This document shows positions 46,157 through 59,883 of a stretch of DNA of 64,000 nt, in pieces (the first letter of the stretch is position 1; each line of letters starts with the position of its first letter). Source of the DNA: Oscheius onirici (lineage: Eukaryota > Nematoda > Chromadorea > Rhabditida > Rhabditidae); NCBI GenBank assembly GCA_932521025.1, contig OW051469.1, positions 7,824,398 to 7,888,397 on the forward strand. Direction: 5' to 3'. Both the position numbers and the translations under genes were made by a program. The notes under the pieces are model-generated. The model did not search any database and had not been told where the DNA came from. It saw nothing but the letters and a program-made list of their open reading frames with translations.

Positions 46157-49100
46157 CTATTTACCATTATCCTCCTAACAGGCTCTAATTCTCGATACCT
46201 GAAAAGGGGTATATTTTTGGAACTAGAAAATAAAGAGTTTAAAGGACCGGGAGTTGTAAGAGATTTTTCCAGTCTTTCTGTTTCTCCGTCTGGGTTCTGT
46301 TCCAAAAGACTCTCCAAGTTCTCGTTCTCTGAACCGATTGTCCTTGAAGAGGCCGCCCCGCGTGCACAAACCCAATAGAAACGTAGGCGAATTAACGACG
46401 GTTGTGATAAGAGTCAAGTGATTGCGGATGCCGGAGCCGGATTTTCTAATAAAAACAGTCTACTTTGATGGGCCAATTGATGGCCTATAGTACTTGTCCG
46501 GGTCTGGCATTGAGAATGGCTTTCTCAGTTTTGGAGGATGTGTTTACCGCACTATACTTCCAAACTGGAAAAATTTGGAAAAACCAACGCTTGCAAAAGT
46601 CGTGTTGCTTATTATTCTAGCCGAAAGTTAAAGTTTGGAAATTGTCATGAGGCATAGACCCAGCCTACTCTCATGAACGAGAACAATTGAATTACAGAGA
46701 AATATTGAAGAGAACCTCGAACTGTCAATTTCTCAAGTTTTCAAGTAGTAACCGAATTCCAAAAACTAAATTTTCATCCCTAGGTCGACCCTTATTGAAT
46801 CTGTTTCTTTCAAATATAAAACTAATGTGTCCACTGAATACAAAGTCACATAGTCGACCGCTAATACCAAGCTTTAAAAATTAAAAAAATTAAGAACTGG
46901 TGTCGGAGTGTTTAGACTCCTGCTTGGTGATAAATCTCACGGTAAGATTTCAAGTAAACCTAGACTTGACGACAGCGAAGAACTCGTCCCTGCCGCCTGA
47001 GTATCATATGTCGCGAGAGCGATGTTCACATCAACCTGGATCATATGTCCTCAAAGCCCTCTTTTTCACCCACAAGAAGTCTATCTAATTAAAATCTGAA
47101 CCGAGATTGTGCCTTTATGGCTCGTAAATGTCCAGTATTATGACGGGGGCCCGGGATTGTGAAAGGACAGAAATTGGAAGTGTGAAAACAGAACCGATGG
47201 GGTCTAATTGCTCGTTACTCCGAGGCGTGACTTCTCCTCGAAGAAGGACAGGCGTGGGAGACAACAAAATTGCTAGGTAACAAGCCACCTAGGGAGAGAG
47301 AGAATAAAGCTCGAAATGGGACTTTTTGTCCGGCATCGTATTTCATGCGACACGTGTAGAGCGACTAACCTCTAAATCAATTTGGGAATGGGTTCTTTCC
47401 ATCGTTACCTGGGGATTCTCTTCTTACTAATTTCTAATTTGAAGGACTGGGACTAGCCAGGGAACTGTCTCTACTCTGTCTCCCTGTCTCTCTGTCTCTT
47501 CTCACAGTAAAACAGAACTGACTGTGAGCTTGAAAAAAAAACAGTACTGGAGGCAGACTGGCAACAATCTTAAAGGGCTTTGTGCCTCGGAAATGAGGTC
47601 TTTAGAGCTTTCTCTGCTCATCAAAAGACGTCCAGCTCCAAGCAATTAAAAGCCCTGATTGTAAGGAATTGCGGGTTAGGAGGAAAGGAATGCTCTCATC
47701 TCTCGCCCGAAAACAGAAGTGACGGGCAGAGTGAGGAGAATGTGAATAGGAGAGTCTGCTAATACAATAAAGCTCGACCCATATGTGACCCCCTGTCGTG
47801 CATTAAAAGTAGTTTTTTTTAGATTTATATGGAAAGGATGGGAGTATTTGTCAAGAAGATATCCGAACACGCATTTCCGGACTCGAGGACGCTTTAGCAG
47901 AAATCAACAGCTGGAGACTAAACTTTACTTTTTGGAAGTTCTTTGAGAACAGTTTTGCATAGAAAGTTCAAGGAAACCCAGTGGAAAACTAGATTGAAGG
48001 ACTGTTGGGGAACAATCTAGAAGTTTTGCCCTATACTCTTAAAATTGGTCGAACGCTGGGTTGGCTTTTTATCAAAGTTTACAAAAATCCCCGTTTACGA
48101 AATGTCAAAGAGGTGGAAAAAAGTAGTATTAGGCTCTAAAGCAAAGTTTAGGCTGATATGTCCTCTCTCGGCTTTCTCTCCCCTCCCTTTTCCGGTGTCG
48201 CGCCTTAATTAATGCGCTCGTCTGTCTTCTCCATGCTGTTGGCGTGTCAATTTCTCGTTAACTCTCGACTAAACATTTTGTCGCTATGAGAGGAAGAAGA
48301 ATTCAGAGCTGAGGGAGTTGAAGGAGAAAAGGACAGATTGTGGCCATTGACCGCTCTCCCACATCCATGTATCATGGCCGCTAATTGGCGTTCCCCCACA
48401 AATCAACAAACTGGGCAACTGGAGAGAGAGAATTCAATCACAAAGACCTACCTGTGTATTCAGAAGAATTGTTCTTCTAGACTCCTCCTCCTTCTCATTA
48501 TCTGTAACGGCGAGTTGTTCAGAAAGAGCAGTTCGTGCCACCGTGCGACTCGAAATTACAGGTCTGGATGACTGATGACTCTCAGCTAAAGCATCGAGTG
48601 CTAAACGGCCTCCGCGCCAAATTGTAGCTTTGGAGTCTCGGTTACCTAGGCTTTTCATGTATCTCAGAGGCAATTTAGTCTGGGTTTGTGAGAGGAACTT
48701 TCAAGAAATTTCTCAGAACTAACTATCGTTTCTAGTCTTGTTTTCGGCGGAATAACAATCAACAACATTCCCTAGTGAGAGAAAAAGTTAAAAAGACCAA
48801 ACATGCACAGCTACAAGATTATATTTCCTTGTTTTCTAATACGAATCAGGAAGTTCTTCTCAATTTCGAAATTTATCTGGAGGTTTGGATATTTTTACTG
48901 TCCGGCGGTCATCAGCAGTCTGCTGTCTGGATAATCTCAGGTGAAGAGCAACTCGTACAAAAGAAGAAGTTGAATCAGCAGCTTCTAGGAAACGTTTTCA
49001 GGAAAGAAGTCAACGTCTCCACATTCAGATTGGCATCCCTGTCCCTTTTACCTACAGTAATTACAGCTTTTGGCAGGTGTCTTCTTGAAAGTCCCTTCCT

Positions 49101-49552
49101 TCGAATGCACTCAAAAGTTCTGACAAGATCAGAGAATCTGAAGAGAGTCAATTGACTCATATGTCAGTAAAAAAAACTACTTGAACTCCAGTTCAAAATC
49201 TACTCAACTTTTATCTCTGTCCCTCTTTTGCACAACAAAATAGAAGAAAGAGTAGTGTCTTCTTGTTAGAAATCTGAAGAAGACCAGCAACTAGTTCGCC
49301 CCCTTCTCCTCTCAACGAAACAGGTGACCAACTACTGAGCCACCTACTCCCATTCTCTCTGATTCATGTTCGGGGGCTGCGCGACAAGTCGACAAACTGC
49401 TCAGTTTACATAGGCTGATGACCTCCGCCTACTGACTCCACTCTAAAGTTGCAAGCCTCTCACAATGAGTAAGCTTTTGCAAACGTTTTCTTTGAAAGTT
49501 TCCTTTATAAAAGTCTAAAAAAAATACAAAAACAAAAATATATTTATTTGCA
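46157..49552. other. Gene-poor spacer
   Basis: About 3.4 kb with no convincing coding exon, RNA gene or named repeat. The longest open stretch (about 48.78-49.15 kb, +) lacks family resemblance and splice context. Short CT-rich runs occur near 47.47-47.51 kb. Confidence 0.4.
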
Positions 49553-49897
49553 ATGTGCTGTACCCTGCTGCCGATGTTCGTCACGGTAGAGCTGCTGCTC
49601 TTCTCCGTCGTGCTCTACCTGGTGGCGAATGGAGGAAAAGACGACGATCGGAAGAAGAAGGACGACGACATTGGACTCCGCTGGATTTGGCCTCTTTTCC
49701 ACTTTGTCGCCTTCGTCGGATCGCTGATCGCCGTGGCTGTCTACTATCGCTGCACGGGACAGCTTGACTGCTACTTCTTTGGCGGCCATCGTCCTCGTCA
49801 TTTCATCGAAGATAGAGAGGTCAAGGAGGCCACAGCCGAGCCGGGAGAGGCCAAGGAGACGACGACGACCGAGCCCTCGCAGAGGTCTGAAGTCTAA
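49553..49897 (+). CDS. Small two-helix membrane protein, unknown family
   Basis: Single-exon candidate of 114 residues. An N-terminal helix (LLPMFVTVELLLFSVVLYLV), a highly charged Lys/Asp loop (about residues 28-41) and a second helix (FHFVAFVGSLIAVAVYY) are followed by a cytosol-like tail rich in Glu/Thr (KETTTTEPSQRSEV). Codon use and amphipathic order look genuine, and AATAAA occurs about 29 nt after the stop. Upstream is a very A/T-rich stretch (AATATATTTATTTGCA) just before the ATG. I do not recognise the family. Reverse-strand frames here look like shadows. Confidence 0.55.
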   Translation: MCCTLLPMFVTVELLLFSVVLYLVANGGKDDDRKKKDDDIGLRWIWPLFHFVAFVGSLIAVAVYYRCTGQLDCYFFGGHRPRHFIEDREVKEATAEPGEAKETTTTEPSQRSEV

Positions 49898-52747
49898 AAG
49901 GAAAGTTTAACTATTTATTTTTAACAATAAACATCAAGCTCTTTTCCTCTGTCTCTCTCTCTCTGTTTCTCTGTCTGTCATCGTTCTCGACGGCTTGACT
50001 TTTGGTAGAACTGTCACTACGGATTTGGCGAAGCATGTCAGTGCTGCAGCCATCTCGGCGAACTCAACCCACAACCCGATGACGCAAAAGGAAACCGGGT
50101 TGGCAAAAAGACCCGAAGATGATTTATCGGTCCGGCTGAAATTGGACACCGAGAAAACTATAATAGGTAGTAGTGTTGGGGGAATAATGACTGTGACACC
50201 GGAAGAACGGGAACTGTGGTCAAGCCGTTGTGGACAAAACATGAACGTAGGTCTTTCCCCAAACAGTTTGCAGAACTATTTCATCATCAAGTGAAAAGAA
50301 GCTATTCTTAGAGTCAATAGTCACAGAAACAGCGCCAATCAAGAGCCTGATGTCAGGAAAAGGATCAGAAGAACAGTAGAGAGTAGCTCAGAGTCAGAAC
50401 TTGTTAGCTATCAGACTTGAAGTTTTTATGTTCCTAGTCTCAAGAGTCCGACGAAGTCTGTAGAAGGAACTAGGCAATACTGTGTGGACAGTAATAAGAC
50501 TCTGTTCAGACGACCAGCGAGTCAAGAATATCTCTACCTAACAATTGGGAAGAGAGACTGGACTTCTGGATAGTTTAGAGACTAGTCGGAATAATCTGAA
50601 GTTCAAAAGTGAGAAGCTGTTTCCAAAGATCAGATTCCAGAACCCGTTGTGATTCAGAATACAAAAGAGTCAGTAGTCTGGACTACTGGAGATCTAGTCG
50701 GAAGAAACAGTCAGAGTCAAAGTTCCTTCAGATCTCTGAGTTCCGACTATCCAAAAGATCACTTAGCCCTCAAGTTTCGAACATCTCGGCAGGAATGTCT
50801 GAAATGCATCCTCCTCTCTCCCCCTCACACCTGTCCGAAACTTTTCTGTTGTTCTGTTGACCACCCTGCGGTGTTCCTCCCCCTCCCTCTTGTACTCTTG
50901 CCCTCAAAATTTTCCGTTGACGTGATTGCGTCATTAGTCTGTTCCTCATTTCGCAAAGAGGTTGCACTACCTGCAGACAAAAGAGGAACCAGTAGTCCGG
51001 GTCTGATTCACACGACTCGGAATTTCAAGAATGTGCCCCAAGGAGCGAAAGGTGACAAAGTGTAAATAGAGAGAGACTTCGTAGGAGGAATGATTGATAA
51101 GATTGTATCCAGGACATTCCGCATGGAACACCTCTCTCCCACGCAGCTATGCGAGAAATTACGAAGGAGCAGGGAGAGTGGTAAGAATAGTGGCAAAACA
51201 CATGCCGGAAGTCTATTTTTATGAGCAAAAAGATCAGCTGTTGGAGGGAGAGGATCTCTGGGTGGGAAGTAATCTGAAGAATGAGACAGCTAGACATTGT
51301 CCTCATTCCAATTCTGGATCTGAACTCTTCGTAGGGAAAACTTCCGCAATAAATACTTGTCAGGAGGTTTGTGACGAGACTCTCACACTTTTCAGTCTCC
51401 TCTCAACAAACTCTGGATAGAATTCTTGACTTTTGAGAATTCAACTTCTTCCGTATTTATATACAGAAACAGAAACTTTTTGAAACTGTCAGACTGGTCA
51501 CTCAGAAACAAATTTCTTATCCCACGGTTCAAACCTGATTTCTAGCTGAGCCTCTGTATTGAGACTATATGAGCAGAATAAGGTAAATCTTCAAATATCA
51601 AACCTCTTCTCGGTCACGTTTTCCAAAACCCTTTCATCATTCCCGATTCTTTCCCCGGTCACGTCTCGAACCTTCTTTCCGGATTCTGCCACTAATCCTC
51701 TAGGAATTCACTCCGGTCACTCTAGCATGACGCTTTACTCACTCTTATCAGGTTGTGACTGTCGTCACTTTCCAGTTCAAGACTGACCCTCAAAATCGTT
51801 ACCCTCAAAAGCTCACAGCAGTTGTTTGGAGGTCCTGATTCGCGTTAGGAATGAGGTGGGGCCGAGGGTGTGGCAGCAGCAGCCTAATGTACAGACGAGG
51901 TCGCTCGAGACTACGTAACGCTAAGTGCAGGTTCAAAATACGGGATTTTAGTGTCTTTTGTGCCGTGTGAGGGTCGAGAGGAGAAAAAAGCCCGACAATT
52001 CGGGGAAGAGCAAGGTGATATGGGCGAGGTCTAGCGAAGAACACAGAGAGAGGGCTACGGTAGCAGAGAGAGAGGGTTTTGGAAGAGGTCAACAAGAGAC
52101 AAATATGTTTTCTTTTGACTGGAAAAAAAACAGGAACAAAGTATGAGGAAGTGGCTCAGTTGACCATACGATGAGACAAAAAGGCAGAGGCAGGAAAAAA
52201 GAAAAAAAGAATTGGATGATTCTAATAGAGATTCAGAAGAAGATTCTGGGGAATACAGCCGTATGACCATATGATGAGAGACAAAGGGATAGAGTCAGGA
52301 TACTTGAAGGATCTGAATGAGTCTAATAGAGGCTCAGAAGAAGATTCTGAAGAATATGGCCGGATAGTATGCTTTCAGAGGACAAGACATGAGATAAAAC
52401 TCGGGGTCAAGGGGATAGCACGACAGAAAAGGAGAGAAAGAAACTAGTGATAGGTAAGAGTGCAGCTGAATCTGATGGGCACAGGATTTGATTACAGTAA
52501 GACAAAGATTATCAAAGTGTATGAGAGTAAAGATTCAGTATGAGAGATAGAGAAATGAGTCAAGAGACAGTCTGGCAGAGTCTAGTCAACTGAACTGTGC
52601 TAAAAGATATTGAGACAGGGAGACAGAGGACTACAGATAAGTTCAGTTGTTCAGAGGGTACAGTTCTGTTTCTGAACTGCTTCTGTTCCAATTTTGAACT
52701 CTGAACCAGGTGAGCAAGAGATTTGACCAGGTACCTGAAAGTATCGT
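49898..52747. other. Gene-poor purine-rich spacer
   Basis: About 2.85 kb without a convincing gene. It has CT-rich runs at about 49.95-49.98 kb, many scattered CAGAGTC/AGACT words between 50.3 and 50.8 kb and a tandem duplication at 52.16-52.37 kb. No RNA gene recognised. Confidence 0.4.
52162..52367. repeat. Tandem duplication, two units of about 103 bp
   Basis: Units at 52162-52264 and 52265-52367 share GACCATA(C/T)GATGAGA, CTAATAGAG(A/G)(T/C)TCAGAAGAAGATTCTG and GAATA(C/T)(A/G)GCCG. Both open an acidic reading frame (SNR.SEEDS.EY), but no start or splice context was found. Confidence 0.75.
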
Positions 52748-53336
52748 TCAGTCAAAATTCAGGCACTCTTTCGGATTCAAGCTTCCCGGTTTCGAAATCC
52801 TAGCCAGACGGGCTCCGTGATGCAAAACGTGACCATTGCTCGTGCGGAAGATGATGTGAGTCGGAGTGCATTTCCTGGAAACGAGGCTCTCGTCTTGCAG
52901 GTGCCAGTTGTCTTGTGGAAATCCAATCCTCTCCCGAAGCCAACGCCCTGAAAATACCCGACACAAAAACTTTTCTCTGAACGAGACTTGACGCAGGGCC
53001 GTTCACTCTGACGTACTTTCTACCTTCCGGTCCGGCTCGGATTTCCCTCTTCTCGACACAGTAGCAGCCTCTGTTGAGCCACACCCAGGGGGACGGAGGC
53101 CCCGCCCCAGCGCCTCTCTCCACGCCTTAGTATTTAAGGGGGCGGGCAAAAGACGCCAGCAACCCTGGGCCATAACCCTCCACATGGCTACATGTCTGCC
53201 TCCCTGGCGCTATTCGCTCGACGACTGTGCCGATCTGTACTGATCCTCCTCTATGGAGCCACAATGTTCCTCCGCTATGGAGTTCACACCGGACACGAAA
53301 GGTGTCCTCATTTCTTCTGAATTCGCTGCTAAACAC
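52748..53336 (-). CDS. Possible multi-exon gene, cysteine-containing, unrecognised
   Basis: Three minus-strand stretches look coding. The first has FRVRCELHSGGTLWLHRGGS (about 53310-53250), the second SPWVWLNRGCYCVEKREIRAG (about 53098-53030) before a GT donor. The third runs from GRWLRERIGFPQDNWHLQDE through RKCTPTHIIFRTSNGHVLHH to a stop at 52748. Tryptophan and cysteine are frequent. Start codon and splice junctions between the first two pieces are unresolved, and GC content is raised relative to the flanks. No family recognised. Confidence 0.35.
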
Positions 53337-54929
53337 GGGCCGAACTCACTTGTACACTTCTCAAGTCTATATATTTATTCTCACCGTCATGATGGGTACC
53401 ACCTAATTCTCGACCAAGCTTTACACCTCCAGAACACTTCCAAAGCAATGATCTCACTCTTCACGCTCTAGCCGAACGTCAGAGCCCAAAAATAAACACA
53501 TTTTCTCCTATATTCTCTTCTTTTCTTCTCAACCCAAAGAATTTCTTCTTGTTCTTCGACCATTTGAAATTTCAGACTGACAGTACGGGCCTATCTTTTG
53601 ACTAGACATTCCTATGACACGCCATATGACAGTTTTGAGCTAAACAATTCGACAGCAGACAGTTCATATTTAGCTCCAAGAGGTGACAGAAGATGAAGAA
53701 AACACTGCGTCATGTTATTTACGAAAATGGGTGGCGTTTCCTCATTATGACTTCGCCAAAAACTACCTTAATCGTTATCATGTTCCCTAATAAAGATGAC
53801 GTAGAATAGTATCTCCAAGGCCAGATCTATTTCCACATCTGGGTCGGTTATTAATAGAAGATCGAACTTTGAGACAATGAGAGAATAATCATTGTCATAA
53901 GGACATGGTAAACAGCGGTCACGAAACGGGTTGGATGTTATAGAGAGTAGGAGAACTGAGAGAGAGGAAGATAGAGACTGAGAGACAGAGTATAGGTCGA
54001 GAAGATCTGTCTCTCTTGGGCAAAGAATCAACCTGTTCACTCTGATTGATAAACATGCCGCGGGTCACGCATTCCTCAGTCATTCCTATGCCGGATCACT
54101 CGAGGAATTTAGCTCAGTGACCAGTCAGAAAGATTCACTGGACTTGGTAGTTTGTCCCTGAAAAGTCATCAGTGTCTGGAAGTTGGGTTAACACTCTGGG
54201 AAATCGTATTACATTCTTCGTATCAAATTCAGAGTTCTCTCCAATATGATCTTCGCACAACAGAAAGAAAAGTCGAACTTTTCAGTAGGATTCGTCTATC
54301 CAGTAGTTTTTCAGAGGCTACTCTGTATCTCCGATTCAATGAGCTATACTGTTAGTCAAACCCTAAAAATAAAAATCCAGTTTTTCTTCGTGTAAGAAAA
54401 ATTATTTCCAGACGATTCAGAAAACTCAACGTTTTTTTTACACAATCCCTCTTGGACTACATCATTCCGACGTATTTACCACGCCATATTTAACGTGTCA
54501 GCTATAAATAGTACACAAAGTTCAACCAAAAGAACTTTTAAAAATCCCGTTTCTCTTTTTCCTTCTATATTTAGATCAGAGTGATTTCGTCGTCGTAGTC
54601 TCGCAGTCTGATCTCAGCTTTTCCCTACAGTGTCTATATGCTAGCATACTCTCAGCTAACATATTTTGCTTGTTTCTATTCCATTGACATCAATTAGGAC
54701 GAAGAATGCGAATCAGGTACTGGGTTCGGGTTTCGGGTCGTTCCCACGCTAGACACCAGATCAGAGCGCGCGCGCTCCTTCGATCAAGGAGAAGGACAAA
54801 ACAGCGGCCGTGACGTAGAGGTGCGTTCCTTAAACAGGATGTGTCTCTTGCCTTGTTTTCTCCCAAGAAGAGTTGCAGGAGTTGCTTCCTCCTCTACGTC
54901 TTCCCCTTGGGTGGGGTCAAAGTAGAAAA

Positions 54930-55002
54930 ATGAACTCTTTCTCTCTGTCTCTCTGTCTCTCCGAATCTCTGTCTCTCCATCTCTCTCCACATCTCTCTCC
55001 CT
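54930..55002. repeat. CTCTCTGTCT microsatellite
   Basis: Irregular CTCTGTCTCTCTGTCTCTCC units over about 70 bp. Simple low-complexity repeat. Confidence 0.85.
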
Positions 55003-58000
55003 GTTGCCCCAAAATAGGAGAACAAAGACACATTGGTCTGTCCTTGTCACATCAGTGTTTGATAGCTGGTCACTCCTCAAAACAATGCACATTCCAAAAC
55101 GAAATGGGTGCAAGCGACTCCCGAGAAGAATGTGGAATGGCCGACAACTTCCAGTTTTCTCTGTCAACGACCAAGCCATAACAGCACATACACACAGTTA
55201 TTTCGGGTGGTGGCGGTCTACAAGGCGCTCTGATTTACGACTGTGGACAGACAGATGACAGTTTTGGCAGCCGGTGGAAGTGGGGAGACTCCTCTTACAC
55301 ATTTGGAAGGTCAAAAGTGGCTAAAAATAGAAAAGAGATTTTGTTACCTGCTTTAAAGCTGCCGTTCGCGGTGTTCGGTTCTGGGAATGAAAGGCTAAAC
55401 TTCTTGGCGGTTATTTTTGTCATATTTCTTCCGGCTTACATTCTTCAAAAACCTTTCACCTGTATGTAGAGAAAGTGTTCTTAGAGCGGGTTGTACAAAT
55501 TATAGAAAAACTCACGCAAACTTCCAAAAAAAACGTCTCAGTGCCAGATAGCTTGTTCCGCTTGAAATGAATGAAAGAAAAAAGGAAAAATGCAGATAGA
55601 AAAAATGTATCGGGCAGCAAAATGTCAAAGGACTGGTGCAGTGAGTCTCGGCACGAATCTTCCTACAGTACTCCCAGTTTACTTTCAAGCTGGTCAAATA
55701 GTATCCGCTCGGAAACGGCTTGAGAAAACTTAAAGATCAGACCCCCTCTTTCATCTCAACTTAATGTTACTTGAGCTGCTAGATTTTTGACCTTTTATAA
55801 TTTCTCCCATTCGTTCTTTGTAGCATTTTCAGACCATCTAACCTATTTTTAGTTAACTTCTGTTCAGAAAAGTGGCAGTTTTCGAACAAGCCTACAACTT
55901 TGCAGAACAGCAACAAGCTGCATAACTGGATCTTCTCCTTGCAAAAGGCGAGAAAAGTGGTCTGATCTTAACCAAACTATTTTTAGTCTGATATTTGAAC
56001 TGTGTTTTTCTGTTTTTGTCCCAACACCGTCCTACGAACTTGTAGTCTTCGATCTCGTCTGATACTTCCCAGTAATTGCTAAGCGTGGAAAAATCAAAGA
56101 AAAGTGGAAAAATACATTGTGTCTTGGAAAAAGTGACTGATACGATTCTCCTGCAACCTATACGAACTTGTTCTTCGCACCTGTCGCTCCCAGCTAAAAA
56201 TAGCTCTCTCCCTACCACGTGCGGCGCCTAGCAGACTGACCCGTTGTCGTCTCCGATTAGGCCTTAGGTTCCTTCAAAGTCTCAGAGATCTGACTATGGT
56301 CTGTTGACCGATCTCACTTGGTATGAGTCAACTTGAGATATATTTTTGGTGGGATAGCCTCGATGTATGGGCCGGTGGTTTGGCAAAGACGCAGACGTAA
56401 ACAGTAGGTCCAGTGTATCATTGGAAGGACAAAGAGAGGGACGAACTAATTGACACAAATGGTGGAACATTTCAACATTAACAGATTCCGATGTTGTCCC
56501 AAGTCGATCATTGATTACACGGATTACGAGAAGCGTTTGGGGAGAAAAGATGACAACAGAAGCAATTCTCCGAGCGTTTATTCTTACTGTAAGTGGGACT
56601 TTTCTTTAACAATCCAGTGGTTTTAAGTTTCTTGACCTTGTCTGAACTTGAAAAGTATAGTAACCATGACCATGGAAATATGCTGATCTGCATACATGCC
56701 GTTTCTAAATCTCGCTTTGACAAGCTTTCCCTGTAAGAAGAACTTGACGTAGATTTCGATGAGAATCTAAACAATCTTCTTTAGGATGAGCACCGTTCCC
56801 AGTTTTTTTTGTAGTCACAAACATTGAGTTTTGAGTGCGGCGATAGCAAGCTTCAAGAGAGGTTTCGCTCCCATTTAGCTCTGAAGTTGAAGGTGAGGTA
56901 AACTTTGCATTAACTGGTTGAGACGTATTCGAAAAGTGTCTGCTTGTGTTATAGAGCTCTTCAATGACTTCTAAGGACCTCTAGGTGATTGAAGTTGAAG
57001 TCTACGCTGAACCAGATGGTCGTCAAGAAGATGTACAGCTTCATGAAACTTCACTACACAATCTGAAACGGACTCTGACCTCGTGTTCGTGCTGATCGTT
57101 GTTATGTTGTTTAGTTTTCATCAAATTAGACAATTCTTAAATTGACCTGTCGTTTAGATCACAGTCCCGAGAAAGAGTTGATCTGCAAGAGATGGGTGTT
57201 CTGTGAGCGAGGCTGATTGGCCGAAGAATTCATCTGTGACGACATAATGTTGTTAGCGTTGTGTGGAGAGGAACACGGGTCACTGCGGCACGAACTTCAT
57301 AGCTCCTTTTTTGAGATCAAAGGCGCGGGAAATCATCTCGGGGACTGCAGAGCTGGAATAGAACTAAAAAGTAAGCTTCTCTTAAATAATTCACCAAAGA
57401 AAATCTTTGCTTATTTTTCGAAAGATAAACAGAGTTTGTGTGCACGTGCAGAGACCCTCTCTCTACCGTAATGGGCGAACTGGGCGCGGTTCTAACGCGA
57501 TCAATCCAATAACCGAAACGTGTGACGCGCTCTCCCATGCGCAAAGTCTTCCTAACACACACAGTCGCTACAACAAGGAACTGTCAAACGGATCGAGAAA
57601 CTATGAATTCCCTGAAACCTACTACGAACAAAAATAGAAATCATGCGGATCGTGTTGGGACCTCTAACAAGCGACAGTGTGAGAGTAGCGTAGTCTGAAT
57701 GAGAAGCTGCAGAGTCTTGTCAAGAATTCCAGCTTCAAAACTGTTTGATTTGAAAACTAATTTTATAATCCTGGTTTTACCTTGGGTTCTACCTTTTGAA
57801 GTCTATATTTTTTGTCTCGTAGACGTCATTCACGAGGAACTAGCCAGTCATATTTCTTGACTATGTTTTAGATACAACCGTTGATTCAAAGTATTTGTTA
57901 CAAGTCTTTGTGAGCGACTGATCTCAGTTAACGATATGTCGTTCGTCTTCTTATCCAGATAATTCTGTATACCTATTAATCTTCTGCTTTCTCATTTCAG

Positions 58001-59883
58001 ATATCTCTCGCACCAGGTATCTTTGGCTTTCAGTTTCCAGATAACAGTGATTAGATCAGAATACTCTCTGTTCATATTTTTCCTTTCAGTTCCCTTAACC
58101 GCTGTAAGTGAGTCTCGTTAAAAACTCTCTAGGCCGACATCCTCTTTGTAATTCAATTCACAAAGCAGTTCTGATCTCTTGTCTCCACCACTGTCTTGAC
58201 CTGATCGCTATTCGCTACGACGGGCTAATGTCAGTGTGAATCTCATCTGTTCTGGTCGCCTGTGTCTCTTCACGTGGCTCCAATTAGTCTATTCTCCGCT
58301 CGTATGAGTGTAAGAATACATTCCCTACCCCATTGGTCATTGGAGAGGAATGCCCCAGAAGTGGCTCGAAAAAAGGGGGACGAAGACAAAGAGAGGTCCA
58401 GCCACCGCCCAGACCGGTTTCTCTTCTTGAGCTTTTCGCCTTTCAAACATTTTTTGGACTGATTTGAATCCTCATCAGCCTAAAAAGAGCCCTCCCAGCT
58501 GACCATGGTCCCATACCAACACGTGTGGCACAAAATGCAGCACGACACGAATCGGAGGTGACAGACCGCACGCGCTGGAATGCGGCAGTGTGGAAGCCGG
58601 TCACACAGAAGGGGGGAGAGAAAGGTTGCAGGGAGAGATTTAGGGGAATCACTCTCTGTAAATGACGAAAAATGCTGACACATCAAAGCACGGCAGAGAG
58701 CTATAAAATTGGAACGGTTACAGTGCGTGGAAAAAACATAAGGAGACCAAATATAGACGGGGCCAATTGAAGATTTATTGTCTGAACAATGCTGGTTTGA
58801 AAGATTTTGATCACTAGGGACTGCAATCTGCAGAATGATGGAACGAAGCTACTGCTTCAGAAATCATCGGTGTGTTTCGACTAGTTGGCCACTTCTTTCT
58901 GCAACTAGAAGTTCTTTCGATTTTAACTGATTTTCATTTTTTGTTACTTAGTCAAGGAGTCACCAACCAATGCTTACGTTTAGAAGCCAGCCTTCCTCAA
59001 GTTTTTGCTTCACCCCAGAACCTCCACTTTGAAGATTCAGAAGCTGCTTTCTTCTGTTCCAGCTCGAAGCAACCTTGCCAAAACAACTAGAAGTGAAGCT
59101 TTATGTGTTGTCTGAAGTACCAAATCAGCCGCGAGAGATAAACAAAAAGAATAAGCACAAAATTCCGTAGCTAACTAAAAAGTTTACATCTAGGACATTT
59201 TGTCAAGATGCTTGTGCTGAGAGCGTTTCTTTTTGACGGCTCACGCTGCCCTTATCATCAGTGCAAGTTCTCTCAGATTCTTGTCCTTCCAAATATTGTT
59301 CAGGTGTCGTCTACATACAGTTCTGATGATCGAATTACATTCCCAGTTCAAAGTTTTCGGTCAGCCGATACTGCCAGGTGGTCAGTCACAAGTTTGTTCT
59401 CTTACAAGAGGCCAGAATCTATTTGGGTGGTCACTGGCCATAAATATCTCGTGAACCGTTTCTCTGTGTGCGTGTGTCCCTAATAAACAATATGTTGTCT
59501 TCTTCTTCTTTTTGTTACACAACGTTTCGTTGCCTTCACCACGAAGGACAATTGGCCCCCGGCTTGTTCGGTTTGGCGAACTTTTAACTGATCCCGATCA
59601 AGCTTTGTGTCTGATGACTTTTACTTCTAAGAAAACATAGAGCAGGTTGTCTGTGACGTAGACAGGCGCAATCTTTAGCTACGGTTATCATATTAGTGCC
59701 CGTGGAAAGGGTAAATTAGCAGGACGAAAAAGTAACTTTGAACTATTGGCTTTGGTGTAGTCTATGTGGACACTGAGGGACTGAGAGACTGATGGACAGA
59801 GAGACAGAGATAGAGGGGACATCGTCTTGGAATCTGCTTCGTCTTGAAACTAAAGTTAAGAAATTACAAGTTTTCTACTTTAC

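Noticed and set aside
48775-49155. Possible protein of about 126 residues on the plus strand
   Set aside because: No splice context, no domain, no polyadenylation signal and composition resembles random AT-rich sequence.
54784-55258. Overlapping open frames around 55 kb on both strands
   Set aside because: They run across a CTCTGTCT microsatellite and derive from its low complexity; no family resemblance.
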